Assembly (NCBI GenBank): GCA_003991915.1
Contig: RQTK01000167.1
Span: 45,563 to 109,562 of the forward strand
Source: Elysia chlorotica
Lineage: Eukaryota; Mollusca; Gastropoda; Plakobranchidae
Direction: 5' to 3'
DNA length: 64,000 bases
Part shown: piece after piece, positions 54,254 to 64,000 of the stretch
Layout: every line of letters starts with the position of its first letter
How positions within the stretch are numbered: position 1 is the first letter of the stretch
Position numbers and translations under genes: made by a program
The notes under the pieces: model-generated
Told to the model about the DNA's origin: nothing
The model's database searches: none
What the model saw: the letters and a program-made list of their open reading frames with translations, nothing else

Positions 54254-55884
54254 AAGGAAGAAAAGGAGTGAGGAAAGGCAGAGGGAGAAGCAGGAGCACG
54301 GACATAAACAGCTAATAGCTCTGAAGGAAAGAAAGCAAGTGTGTGTGTGCGTGTCAGAGAGAGAGAGAGAGATAGTATTTCCATTGCCGAAGCTTATTTA
54401 CAAGTATACAGGTGTTTTTCACCCACGAATGGATTAGCTTCAAGGAAACCATATGGTTCAGAAAAAAATCACAAAAAATCAATAAATTATTATTTTGAAA
54501 AACGAACAACACAGATAGAAGCATAAAACACAAATTGAGGAATACATATTGGTTTTCATCTTATAATTGGTACCAATACTAATGCAAAGTTTTATGCAAT
54601 TTTTTCTCAGCCTGGGTGTTTTTCACTCAAAAGTAGCAGTGAAGGTTAATGTGAAAAATGCACAGGAAATTATTGTATTTCTTATAATTATAAAACTTGA
54701 AAGTTGCAAACTTTTACTGTAAAATTGTGAAAATTTGCAAAAGTTGTCATTGGGCCAAAAGTTTCAAATTGAGATCGCTTCTCTTTTACACTGTCTAACA
54801 TTGCATTGAGTAGCTTTAATTACTGTGGTAATAGAACATGAGTTAGGTGCATGTGTGGGAGGTGGTGTTGTCTCTAATGTCAGTGACGATAGTGAAAGGT
54901 GTGGAGAGAGTGACTGGGCTGGGGCAATGACGTACCTGTTTTACTTTTAGGTCCTAGAATGAGAAGATAATTAGTTTTTGGCTCCTTTCAAAATTTTCAT
55001 TTAATTTTATTTAGGGAATGGGATAACAGCAGATCTATTCTCTTTTTAAACAAGGTTATATTAAGGTTCTCGTTATTTCCAAAATAAGTTATAGGATTGT
55101 AAATGGGGATATTCAGACCTTGTTATTCCAAAAGTTCTTGTTATTGGAGATCAGATGTTGTTAAAAATGGGGACCATTGTATTCATATTACTTACCAGGA
55201 GCTTAGAGAGAAATGGTAACTGTAGACTAAGCAAAAGTTGTATGGTAGAAGATAAAAGAAATCTCTCTACTATCATCACTTTGTTGCGCTGTCTGTAAAT
55301 CTGCATGCAATGAACTTAAAGGGTTGAATAAGGAAATGTAAACTGTTAGTCTTTATCCTCTCCTCTTACATGTTGGATCTGCTCTTGGACTAAGAATCCT
55401 GTTTGAAAATCAATTAGGTTATTAATGTTATGTTACTCTTCTAAGTTACATGGGAGGGGTATCCAATCACTGAGGATTAGGTGGGACTTGACAATTCACA
55501 CAAACCCTCAATTGTACCCTCTTGCCTGCTAAATGCATGTTAGTCGCTCCTCATGGTCTCTAGTTACAGTTAATGTATTGAGGGTCTTCTCTTTACAAAT
55601 TGTTGTGTACGTATAGTATACATCTGGGGACTGACATGTGAAGCCCTTGCTCAACTGTTTTGAATTCTCTTAACTACTGAGCAGAAGGTCCACAGTTCAA
55701 ATCTCAGTTAGCCTGCCCTTTTCTTTGTATTAAAGGTTTTTCAGGAAATTTAGGAGACTTAAAACTGACCCAAAATTGATATTTTCAGAGACTGTTAATT
55801 CATTGTTGACTTAACAATAAACTTAAAATAGTCTTGTCATTAAAAATTCTTTAAAATAAAGGTTTCTTTTCTTTCTCTTTCAAG
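54254..55884. other. Intergenic or intronic sequence upstream of the unknown gene
   Basis: No gene seen. Contains a short (GA)n near 54355 and a possible B box, GTTCAAATCTC, at about 55695. It ends with a strong pyrimidine tract and acceptor (TTCTCTTTCAAG, to 55884), suggesting it is the intron before the 55901 ORF. Confidence 0.45.
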
Positions 55885-55900
55885 GTGTTGCAAAACAAGA

Positions 55901-56659
55901 ATGGACCAGGAACAAGTTTTTAAGGTGCCACTTGTAAGAAAGAAGCGGCCAAACTTGTATTGCAAAGAAACTTTAGACGGTTTGGATGATATTTGGCAAA
56001 ATTCAAACACAACTGGCCCAGCCATAGAGACTTCACTTAGATCACACCCTATTTGCAGTAGTAAAACACCAAACACATTGAATGAAAGATGTAATTCTGA
56101 TTCATATAAACAGACAGAGGTTGCAAATGTAGGATATCTTCACAGTCCACACAATAAATATGAATATGCTGTTGGATTGTTAAATGAGTTCAGCAAGAAT
56201 ATTTTTGCTGAACAAGGATCTGATGTTCAATCATGCAGAGATACTAGACATGAAATAAACAGCATGAGCACCACGATGGAAACATTGCCTGGTATGTGCA
56301 ACAGTGATGAAGATGTAAATAGCTCTATATCCCCTGATGTATTGATAGTTCCTGATCAAAGCATGGACTGCTCTGAAATGGATTCTCTTGACTATGATGT
56401 GGACTGGGACTCACTAACCCCTCCAGTCCCTCGAAGCCCAGGAGACCACACAGTGCCTGACCTATATGAACTAGATAATATCTGTCCACCAAGTGACTGC
56501 CTTATCAACGCTTATGATCGCCTAGCCTCAGTGCAAACCAATCAAGCTCAAAGAGGAATTGGGGATAGAGAATTGCGTTTGTCATACATGCAGATTCGTA
56601 CTCCTGCTGTGTCAGCAATATCTTCCTTAGATCACATTGTACCTGATTTCTATGGCTAA
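55901..56659 (+). CDS. Uncharacterised 252-residue acidic protein with three VPD motifs
   Basis: Complete ORF from ATG 55901 (good context: A at -3, G at +4) to TAA. A splice acceptor 16 bp upstream implies at least one upstream exon, probably 5' UTR; the frame between acceptor and ATG is open, so an N-terminal extension cannot be excluded. Visible features are a basic RKKRP stretch (residues 13-17, possible nuclear signal), a Ser/Asp/Asn-rich low-complexity middle, an acidic segment SLDYDVDWDSLTPPVPRSP (about 162-180), and VPD at residues 150-152, 185-187 and 247-249, the last two in VPDLYE and VPDFYG, which ends the protein. No signal peptide, membrane segment or known domain. Length and codon use are unlikely by chance in such AT-rich DNA. 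I do not recognise the family. Confidence 0.7.
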   Translation: MDQEQVFKVPLVRKKRPNLYCKETLDGLDDIWQNSNTTGPAIETSLRSHPICSSKTPNTLNERCNSDSYKQTEVANVGYLHSPHNKYEYAVGLLNEFSKNIFAEQGSDVQSCRDTRHEINSMSTTMETLPGMCNSDEDVNSSISPDVLIVPDQSMDCSEMDSLDYDVDWDSLTPPVPRSPGDHTVPDLYELDNICPPSDCLINAYDRLASVQTNQAQRGIGDRELRLSYMQIRTPAVSAISSLDHIVPDFYG

Positions 56660-58660
56660 TGATAGGCACAGTTTTGTCAACTGACAGGATAACACTTAAA
56701 GTATGGTATCATGCTTTATGATTTCAAGATGATAGATTTTGACCATAGTCAAATCGGCAGTTAAAGTGTTAATTTACCTTATTGGTATTTTTCATTTATT
56801 GATTTAATGTTGATGTTGATTTTGTTTTCGGAAGTGTTTTCCGAGACCGCAATCGTGGTCTGCTTAGCCCGTCTAGAGAGATCACACATTAAATTGGGGT
56901 GTGCGCAAGCGCGAGGACAATTTTCTTGGGTTTCCCCTATCTATTTTTCCTCCCTGAGCCGCTTCGTCCTACCAAAGATATTAATCAATGGCTTTGTCCT
57001 ATCCCTTTGTGGGGTTTGCTCTTTCTTTACCAACTTCTCCATCTCTAGATCTCAATATTGGAGAGTAGATCTATAGTCAACTTCATAAGGGGGGGGGGGG
57101 GGGGAATCGGAGGCGGCACATTGTAATACAGAAGATCTCTAAATTAATTACACAAATTATTAAAATAATGAGTATTCACTGACTGAGGATGGGAGCCCAA
57201 GGCTTTTTTTTTTTCTTCCAATGGGAGATACAAATTCGAAGTGCACACACCAGCAACTTCTGTCAGACCCATTTACATCTATATGGCAACAACAAATTAA
57301 GAAAGAAGGTATCAACACTTTAAGCTCAATGTGGTCTCCCTAGATTGGAGTCTAGATGGACCACGATTGTGGTCTCCCTAGACTCTACTGTTGTTCTCTG
57401 TACCTTTTTGTCACACTCAGCCAAAAGATTATGATTCTACCACTTAAAAGTAAAAGTTAAAATGATTATTACCTAGAACAGGAAAATATTACATTTTCTC
57501 TAAAAAAAAAAAAACTATCACAGTGTCAATACAATGTATTTTATGAAAAATTTTCAGTTCAGAGTCTGTTATGACACGTTAGTTATTTAAAATTACATGC
57601 AATTTCGTTTACCCAATTTTCTTTGATGTGTATGTGATATAATTTATAATAATTAATAGTTGATGTCATTATTAATATTATTATCATTATTTTTATTATT
57701 ATTAGTTAATAAGTAGAAGTAGTAACAGAATTAGCAGTGGTGATGGAAGTTTGTGGAACATGTACTGAACTCTCATCACTTCATCACCAAAGATTTAGTA
57801 TAGCTGGATAAAGGAAAAAATAAATGCAATCCCTTGGGGCAGTGTCAATATGAGGTGCGCCTCATTATTTTGGACTTGGATATTTTGTGGAATAAAAAAA
57901 AGTGCTTACTAAGTTATTGTATATTCACAAAATTTACAGTTCCAAAAGACATTTTTATGTAAACCTAAAGACAAATCACATGGCGGGTCTTAAGACAACA
58001 GGCAAAAAAAAACATGGCCTGAAGTTAAGCCTTTAATGGATGTACATGTATTTACTCTAAACAGAAACAATGAATGTAACAGTACCAACAGATAATCCTT
58101 CTTTTTAGTTGGTACATGTTTAAGTTACTTTTCCCCATCACATGATTTTAGGCCTATTCCTTGTGTGCATCTTTTCTCGGGAATTTCCGAAAATTGGAAA
58201 GATAAAAGATTTGATATTGATTATTTTGAAACGGGGGTGTGCAGATTAATACAAAAAGGACAAGAGCGTAAAACGTATCAACCTGCACAACATGTGCTAC
58301 ACGCGGGGGAGGTTAAAGTAGTTATAATAATTATTGTTCCCTCACTTTCTCAATTTGTCTTTTTCATTGAATAACTGACAAAGAAGGGGGAGAAAATTAC
58401 AGCACCGCATGACATTATCAACTTTGAAATAACAAAAAAAAAAGATCAAATACTGCCTCTAATCCTTCAAGATGTAGCCACATTTATAAGGAACAGAAAT
58501 TGTATTTTATTTTAAAAGATTACTATGTTTAGCTTTCGTGCTGTTTGAGCGTACCTAATGACTATTAATTATGAGTGAATAATGGACCATAGAAAATACT
58601 ATTCATAATAAGTTGCAACAAAACTACTGATATTTAATGAGGTCATGCTTTCAAAGCTAT
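56660..58660. other. Downstream region of the unknown gene, non-coding
   Basis: Probable 3' UTR then intergenic sequence. AATAAA occurs at about 57816-57822, far from the stop. Poly-G at 57091-57104. Near 56843 and 57352 the block GACC(G/A)C(A/G)AT(C/T)GTGGTCT occurs, a near-palindrome. No gene supported. Confidence 0.4.
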
Positions 58661-58940
58661 ATTGTACAGTTATATCTTTTGTTGAAATGTTAAGCAATAT
58701 TTTATTGTACAGTTTTATTTGTTGTTGACACAAAAATTCAGTTTACCATTTGGTGTCCTGTACAGTTGTAACCCTAGATGCAATCAAAATTAGATGAATG
58801 TGACCTCGTCTAAGGATAATTAGTCATGGCAAAATGGATGCGGATTGTTGGGCGGATAGATCATATTGTACAGTTATATCTTTTGTTGAGTTGTTACATT
58901 TTATTGTATAGGTTTATTTTGTTGTTGACTGAATATTTCA
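58661..58940. repeat. Direct repeat with TTGTACAGTT units
   Basis: About 78-bp units at 58661-58739 and 58864-58940 share ATTGTACAGTTATATCTTTT, then TTTATTGTA and TTGTTGTTGAC. A further partial unit lies at about 59214-59240. Confidence 0.7.
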
Positions 58941-59624
58941 TACTGTACAGTATATACATGTTGTTATCACTCCGTTATTTATGCAGAACACTGTACAGTA
59001 TATACATTTTTATTACCTCATTTACTTTTTTATCAAGTTTCTAAGAAAAATTGATATGAAACAATGTGTTGAATAATATATATTATTTTTTAAAATATAT
59101 ATATATTGTTGATTAAAAGTTTCTTTAAAACCAAAAGGATCTCTTTAAAAAAATGTTTCAAACCCCTTCCTTCATATTGATCAAATTATGAAACCAGTTA
59201 AGTTCTCTTACATTGTACAGTTTTATTTTGTGTTGATATACTTAGTTACAAATGTTTATCTTTGGCGTAGACCTCTCTTATGCTTTGTTTGGGGTGTGTA
59301 ATTGAACTGTTGGTTATTACCTTTTGCCTCCTTGATTGTTGCTTTGGCCTCCTTCATACATATTAATTGGAATTAAATGTTTGTAGCATATCCCTACTAT
59401 TTCAATGTGTGTGTTGTTTTTTTCACGCAATGTAGTGATATGAATAATATTAATTACATTGTAATTGTATAAAATGTGAATGAATGGTTTTCTGTCTTTG
59501 GGCTAAAATTTTCATAACATGCATTAAAGCAATAGATTGCGATACTTGATTGATTAGTTGTTAGCTACTATAATTATAGTACTAGGCTACCTTGTGAATG
59601 GGTCCGGAGACTGTTTGACAATTT

Positions 59625-59790
59625 TATGAGATGTCACACAGACTGACCAGGGATACCAGGTTTTCCTCCATCTCAGCAGGATATATTATAAATAGTACTA
59701 ACAGTAACATCTACCCAACCAGTAGGTACAACACTGCCCAATCAAGATTTGAAGCTGCGACCTCCCACACTATTGACTGATCTACATCAC
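59625..59790 (-). repeat. Dispersed SINE-like repeat fragment
   Basis: Shares CAGGGATACCA, CTACCCAACCAG and a terminal GATTTGAAGCTGCGACCTCC block with the repeats listed at 9275, 14975 and 50280. Confidence 0.4.
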
Positions 59791-60430
59791 CTCATGCATT
59801 CTTTTCTGTATCCATTGATTATAGCCATTGGCATTAAATTATATGCATAACAAGCAGCACCAGTAATAAATTATCTGTCCCCGAAGTTTTTCAGTCTCAA
59901 GGTGTCAAAATCACCCCATTTGATTGAAATCAAAGGGATTCAGGAATGATCAATGATTCGTATTCTTTTAATTAAAAAATATAATTAGAATACATAGATT
60001 GATAGAGTCTATTCTGAAAGACCAAAAGGATCTCTTTTTAAAAAATGTCTATTCACTTGTCAAAATTGATGTTTGAGGAAGACTGCTGTATAGTAGGCCT
60101 ATTTAAACATTTTTTTAAAGGTCCCGATTTAAGGAAAGGGTTAATTTATATTGTTACCTCACACATATTTGGCAAACTTTGTGGCAGATTTAGCTATTTT
60201 GGCACTTTTTGTGACATTTTTGTGTGTGCAAATTTTGCGGTTTCAAATTGCAAAAAAAATGCGGGGAGAGAATTATACGTCACTGTACCTGTGCATGTTC
60301 CGAATCACATTAATTTGCAAAGCCAACCCAGCTTCAAAATCATATATCACTTTTGAAAGGCATTCCTTTGAATGAATATAATCAGACATATAGCTTGTTT
60401 CTCTTGATTTCTACACAAGTTGCCAAGTAA

Positions 60431-60966
60431 AGCCACACCTCCACTGTACATTTTACATCACCTATTTCACCACTGTCAAGCCCCTGATAGATCAATGCAT
60501 ACCTGATAATTCGACATTGCAGGGACCAGAACTTTCATGTCGAATTAGAAAATATATATGTAGTACTTTGAGAGAGTGCCAAAGCTGGAGAGGCTTGCCT
60601 GTGGGTCTAGATTAGAATCTACACAGATGTGTTCTTTGGACATCATACAACCACTTTTCTAGCCTTCAAGAAGTTCATTTCGGTACTTTTTGCAAGTTTA
60701 TCAAACTAATACAGACACACCCACCTATTTTTTTTTTTTGGTAAAAAAATTAATACTAATGTCATATTGGGTCGGAAACAAGTGAATTAAAAGAAATTAA
60801 TCCCCATATGGTCGAATTAGGAAAAGACATTTAATCCGGAAATTTCCAATTATCAGAAGTCAAATTAAGTGGAGTGAATTGTATACCGGATAGGAGCCAC
60901 ACCGCCACTGTACATAATAGTATCACTCCAATTTCACCACTGTTGCACCCCTGATAGATCAATGCA
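60431..60966. repeat. 70-bp direct repeats bracketing a truncated pogo-like copy
   Basis: 60431-60499 and 60895-60966 both run from AGCCACACC through CCACTGTACAT and TTTCACCACTGT to CCCCTGATAGATCAATGCA. The segment between them is the element at 60497-60888. Confidence 0.8.
60497..60888. mobile_element. Pogo/Tigger-like element, copy 3 (both termini missing)
   Basis: Homologous to the reverse complement of about 9690-10105 of copy 1: shares GGGACCAGAACTTTCATGTC, TGTGGGTCTAGAT, GTGTTCTTTGGACAT, AATGTCATATTGGGT and CAATTATCAGA. The CAGTGGAAACC ends are absent. Confidence 0.8.
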
Positions 60967-63900
60967 CGAGTTAACTATCACTCCTGTACAAGTGTATAAC
61001 TATACTGGATAGGTTTGAGGCGGACTGGGCAACTGCTAACCCTGAGCATAGATTTTGGCAGGCTATATCTGTCTATTTATCCCCGCATTTTTTTGCTATT
61101 TGGAACCCCAGTATTTGCAAAGATTTGCCACAAAAACTGACAGTGTGGCAACATGATAAATAAACCTTTTCTTTACATCAGGCTTTGTGAACCCAGCAGC
61201 CTTTTTTGTTTGTTTAAAATTGAAAATCATAATTCAGATACTCCTAAGCAAAGGGATTTTTTATGAAAAAAATCAGTCTTCCTAAAAATCCGCTCTGAAA
61301 AGTGACTAGGATCTATGTATTATCTCTGTGTGGTTATCAAATTGAAGCCATGCTAAATCAGTAAATGTAATCATTAGTCATTTCTGAAACACTTCAATTT
61401 AATTTTAAATAAATAGGTGGTGATTTTGACACCGCACTTCCCAGAGAGGGACAAAATACGACAAGAAAGAGGAGTTGAAGAAGATAAGAATTTTTTAAGA
61501 AAGCACGAAAGAAAAAATAGAGACAACGAGAAGAAGGGGAGCAATAGATAAATAGAGACGGAAAAAAACTGGAGTAAGAGAATGGCCTAGACAGAAAAAA
61601 AGAATCCAAGGGGGAGAGGAAAAAGAAAAAAAACCTGGAGTAAAAGAATGGGTTTGCGAGATTAGACAGCAAGAAAGAGAGGAGTCGAGCTCTTTTTCCT
61701 AAGGAGAAAGATGTGACTGTCGATCGTATGCACCCATATCATTTGGAACTATTTGGTGTGTTTATTGCTGATTGTGAAGTTGAACACTAGACAGAAGTCT
61801 TGTTCTGTCCAGTTTTTTCAATTAATTTTTGGACCGTACCATTTTCAGTAATTTCACAATTTTTGTTTTCCCGAAAAACTGCGAGGACAGTTTGTTTCAT
61901 CTAAAGTTTATACTAAAAGCAAAGTGATGGTTAAGTAATTTAATTTTAAAAAAAAGAATATGTGTATCATAAACAGTTTGTATTATAAAACCGTGGTTTA
62001 CTAGGAGTGGGTCGAAGAATGAAAAGTCATCAACAAGGGGAGATGGGAGGTGCAGCAAATTAAGGCCCAGGGCATGATAGGTGATCAAAGAGACAAAGCC
62101 GCCATAATTTAAAAACCTGGTACACCTGTACATGTACTTGAATTTCATTCAGAAAGCTATAGGTTGAGGGTGATGCTTGTGATCCGAGTAAAATCATGTA
62201 ATGTCGGTGGATGCACTGTATTAACAGCACTGAACCTATTGTACAGTTGTAGCTTCAACAAACCTTGCATCCAACGAACCGTTGAAAATAAACGAGCTAG
62301 TTCATTGAGTTTGAGGTGTACAGGTACCCTATTAGTCTAATAGCTTACAATAGTTAATTTTGTTGTCATACAGAGAAAGACATTCACAAGACTCCTTCAA
62401 AAAAAAAAAATCAGATGTCCACCTATGCTTAAGTCACAAGTGTCATCTGTGAAAAAAAATTTTTCAGAAAGTAATTGAATCCTAATCTTAACATTTAGCA
62501 GTAAAGAAAACAAAACCATATAAAACACTGAAAGTATGTAATCATGACATTGTGAATATTTTATCTTTTTAATTCTTTGAATGATGCATATAAACTGCAA
62601 CACAAAGTTTTATTTTGACAAACCAAGGAAAGATATACGAAACATGAGATACAACTAAGTTTATTGTCACAAACAATGTCTGATAAAATTTAAAATGGGC
62701 ACATTCACCGTTGCTTGCATATCTATGACAAATTCATAAAAAGGTTTGAACAGGAAAAAAAGTTTCTTTTTTTGTGTACCTAAACTAACATGTTCAGGAA
62801 CAACTTTATCCTGGAGTCCACCAAATAAGTTAAAAAAGAAAACAAAACACCCTAAAATGAGAATGTGCAACTCATTAATAAATAATTCAATGAATAAAAA
62901 GAAAAGAAAATCATCAAATAACATGACTGAATAATTATATAAAATAGTTTAACATAAATCTTTCAAGACAATGGTCTGACTTCTAAGAACCCACTGTTTC
63001 TGTGAAGAGAGACACATTTTTCTTTTTGTTTTTACTTTTACCTTCTCTTGATTAAAATTTGACTAAGGCTTGGTTAACAGGACAGTAAGTTTGAAAAAAA
63101 AAAGATGTCAATTTCCAAAGACTTCACTGTTCAGGTCCTATCATTACCTGACAGTGTGAAGAAGTGCCATCAGGAGGTACAGGCTATGTGTGGATATAAA
63201 AGAGTCTTTCAAATTCACCTTCTTGCGCAGATTCAAGATGCAAATTTCACACAGGAAAATTTAATGGTTTAACGAAGAGTTTTTTTTATTATTAAAAAAA
63301 TTGACCATTATATGTGAGTGAAGGCAAGTGTCACTGTCACTCTTGCGACAATGCATGTGAAAGCTTGAGATATTTTGTCTGACATCTGTCTGAGACTAAG
63401 CAAGGTGTATGTTAAATGAAACCCTTATTATATAAGAAGAGCAGGTGTCGTCAATTACTGGGAGTGGATGGAACCTGTCCCATGCTGTAGCCCCTAAATT
63501 GTTTTCTGCATGCTTCTTATAGACCATAACACACATTTTCAATGTGTTGTGACTTGTAACATTCAGTACCAAGATATATTATGTATTATCTTAGGACAGC
63601 ATGAACTACACAAACAACTTAATTTAATTTTGCTTATCTATTAAAGATTGACAAATGTTCTTCCCAATCATTAACATACAATGATACATTGACACTTTTT
63701 ACTGTTTTCACCATCACCTCGTTAATACAGTTTAGCACAATCAAACTGTTTACCAGATGCACTTTACATATTAAATATAATATGTTTACAATTCATACAA
63801 ACTATTTGACATTATAGATCTGCATCAAACGAGGACACTTAAAACATTCAAACTAATAAATGGAATATTTTAATGTAAACAACATGCTTTAGAGAATGTA

Positions 63901-64000
63901 TGGAATTTGTCACTAAAAGCTCCTCAAGTCATCTACATTGAGCAATCCAAGACACCAAGACATCATTGTAGCATCAGAAGTTCTTTTGATAAACTTGTTT
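60967..64000. other. Non-coding AT-rich tail of the window
   Basis: No coding frame supported on either strand. There is a purine-rich stretch at about 61440-61680. Minus-strand AATAAA hexamers near 62608 and 62659 could belong to the 3' UTR of a gene entering from the right, but this is speculation. Confidence 0.35.

Noticed and set aside
56807-57076. 89-codon plus-strand frame downstream of the 55901 gene
   Set aside because: No family resemblance, no splice or start context; chance frame in less AT-rich sequence.
60045-60375. Two overlapping plus-strand frames of 74-103 codons
   Set aside because: Composition and overlap look random, and no domain or splice signal was seen.

Overview
The window is eukaryotic nuclear DNA from an animal, most likely an invertebrate such as a mollusc. 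The basis is AT-rich sequence, small exons in kilobase introns, abundant microsatellites, many clusters of the hexamer AGATCT/CTAGAT, and I-like/RTE-like retrotransposon debris mixed with short inverted-repeat DNA transposons. The mollusc (possibly gastropod) placement is inference; animal origin is firm. I see no operons, CRISPR arrays or prokaryotic systems.

Layout. 1-125 is a (GTA)n array. At 370-533 (+) is a GC-rich piece that looks like the last exon of an unidentified single-pass membrane protein. About 1885-6660 (+) is a decayed I-like non-LTR retrotransposon interrupted inside its RNase H domain by a second, chimeric insertion (about 3085-5237) flanked by a 10-bp direct repeat. 6660-9660 is intergenic with a small inverted-repeat element and one dispersed repeat. 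10576-49719 (-) is a complete nucleoporin NUP133 gene: 34 coding exons that join in frame to 1146 codons plus stop, with a probable non-coding first exon at about 51328. 51400-55880 is intergenic with a long (GAT)n/(ATT)n array and AGATCT clusters. 55901-56659 (+) is an intronless 252-codon ORF of unknown function behind a good splice acceptor. 56660-64000 has no gene I can support; it holds a truncated copy of the pogo-like repeat and tandem duplications.

NUP133 is the backbone of the window. Its product is the beta-propeller plus alpha-helical scaffold protein at the tip of the Y-complex (Nup107-160 complex) of the nuclear pore; the membrane-curvature-sensing ALPS loop is recognisable. Two of its introns use GC-AG sites, and its introns have served as landing sites for several transposon families: pogo-like TA-flanked elements, a hAT-like element with an 8-bp duplication, a TTAA-flanked piggyBac-like candidate, a 1-kb inverted-repeat family present twice, RTE-type endonuclease and C-terminal remnants, and a DIRS/Gypsy-like reverse transcriptase remnant.

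No wholly new biological system is evident. The most interesting items are the self-nested chimeric retrotransposon, the non-autonomous DNA transposon families with defined ends, the unknown 252-residue protein with three VPD motifs, and a large interrupted inverted repeat near the NUP133 5' end.
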